A stretch of 12,843 bases of DNA. It comes from Actinomycetota bacterium (GTDB lineage Bacteria > Actinomycetota > Thermoleophilia > Solirubrobacterales > 70-9). Below are positions 12,571 through 12,843 of this stretch, piece after piece. Location: assembly GCA_005884985.1 (NCBI GenBank), contig VAYK01000157.1, forward strand, positions 1 to 12,843. Direction: 5' to 3'. The translations under genes were made by a program, and so were the position numbers. Position 1 is the stretch's first letter. Every line of letters begins with the position of its first letter. The notes under the pieces are model-generated. The model was not told where the DNA came from. It was given only the letters and a program-made list of their open reading frames with translations, and searched no databases.

Positions 12571-12843
12571 ATGGCAGCAGTGAAGGTCGGGGTCAACGGA
12601 TTCGGCAGGATCGGGCGGAACCTGTTCCGGGCGGCCCACGAGGCGGGCTCGGAGCTCGAGTTCGTCGCTGTCAACGACATCACGGACGCCGCCACGCTCG
12701 CGCACCTGCTCAAATACGACTCGATCCTCGGCCGCTTTCCGGGCCGCATCGAGGCGGGCGATGACGCGATCGTCGTCGACGGACAGGAGATCAAGGTGCT
12801 CGCCGAGCGCGATCCAGCCGCGCTTCCGTGGCGCGAGCTGGGG
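12571..12843 (+). CDS. gap: Glyceraldehyde-3-phosphate dehydrogenase, N-terminal part
   Basis: The first 91 codons of a type I GAPDH are present and the gene runs off the window. Residues 1-17 (AAVKVGVNGFGRIGRNLFRA) are the NAD-binding Rossmann start with GFGRIGR. VAVNDITD follows, holding the Asp that contacts the adenosine ribose, then HLLKYDSILGRFPG. The catalytic Cys lies beyond the end. It performs the NAD-dependent oxidation and phosphorylation of glyceraldehyde-3-phosphate in glycolysis. ATG 12571 has a strong SD AAGGAGG (12555-12561), nine nt upstream. It lies 37 nt after the VOC gene and is probably cotranscribed. Actinobacteria commonly have gap downstream of the uvrC-rapZ cluster. 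Confidence 0.96.
   Translation, partial: MAAVKVGVNGFGRIGRNLFRAAHEAGSELEFVAVNDITDAATLAHLLKYDSILGRFPGRIEAGDDAIVVDGQEIKVLAERDPAALPWRELG

Overview
The window looks like chromosomal DNA from a high-GC actinobacterium, most likely class Thermoleophilia (Solirubrobacterales/Gaiellales type). This is inferred from the strong G/C bias at third codon positions, the uvrC-rapZ-...-gap backbone, an RTX-repeat secreted protein with a 'CGRGxDxV' tail, and many GTG/TTG or apparently leaderless starts. No mobile element, tRNA, rRNA or CRISPR array was seen.

Layout. (1) 5-1758, minus strand: a secreted SGNH-family esterase, then a SnoaL-like protein, then a rhodanese-domain gene broken by a one-base frameshift. 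(2) 2010-3219, plus strand: an M24 metallopeptidase gene (Xaa-Pro dipeptidase-like) disrupted by a 163-bp tandem duplication. (3) 3336-4492: a divergent pair, a small alpha/beta-barrel protein (minus, TTG start) and an alpha/beta hydrolase (plus). A strong bidirectional hairpin follows at 4655-4689. (4) 4716-5348, minus: an exported RTX calcium-binding repeat protein, with a 402-base non-coding stretch upstream. (5) 5751-7557: a MaoC-like hydratase (plus), converging on a cupredoxin lipoprotein and an enoyl-CoA hydratase/isomerase (both minus). (6) 7610-12843, plus: uvrC, rapZ, an ABC-2 ATPase, its permease (interrupted by an in-frame TGA), a VOC protein and the start of gap.

How the genes work together. 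uvrC and rapZ overlap by four bases. The ATPase and permease also overlap by four bases and form an export module of the DrrAB type. A VOC protein follows immediately, and gap encodes glyceraldehyde-3-phosphate dehydrogenase. In many actinobacteria the interval between rapZ and gap holds yvcK and whiA, and here it is occupied by the ABC/VOC cassette. MaoC and the crotonase suggest acyl-CoA chemistry, but they are not in one operon.

The two most notable patterns are these. First, five plus-strand genes without a Shine-Dalgarno sequence (M24, hydrolase, maoC-like, uvrC, VOC) each have a TARSCT hexamer 6-10 nt before the start codon, which reads as a -10 box of leaderless mRNAs. Three minus-strand genes that do have a Shine-Dalgarno carry the same type of box 31-35 nt upstream. 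Second, three genes carry three different kinds of lesion (one-base deletion, 163-bp duplication, GGA-to-TGA change). These may be real decay or sequence/assembly errors.
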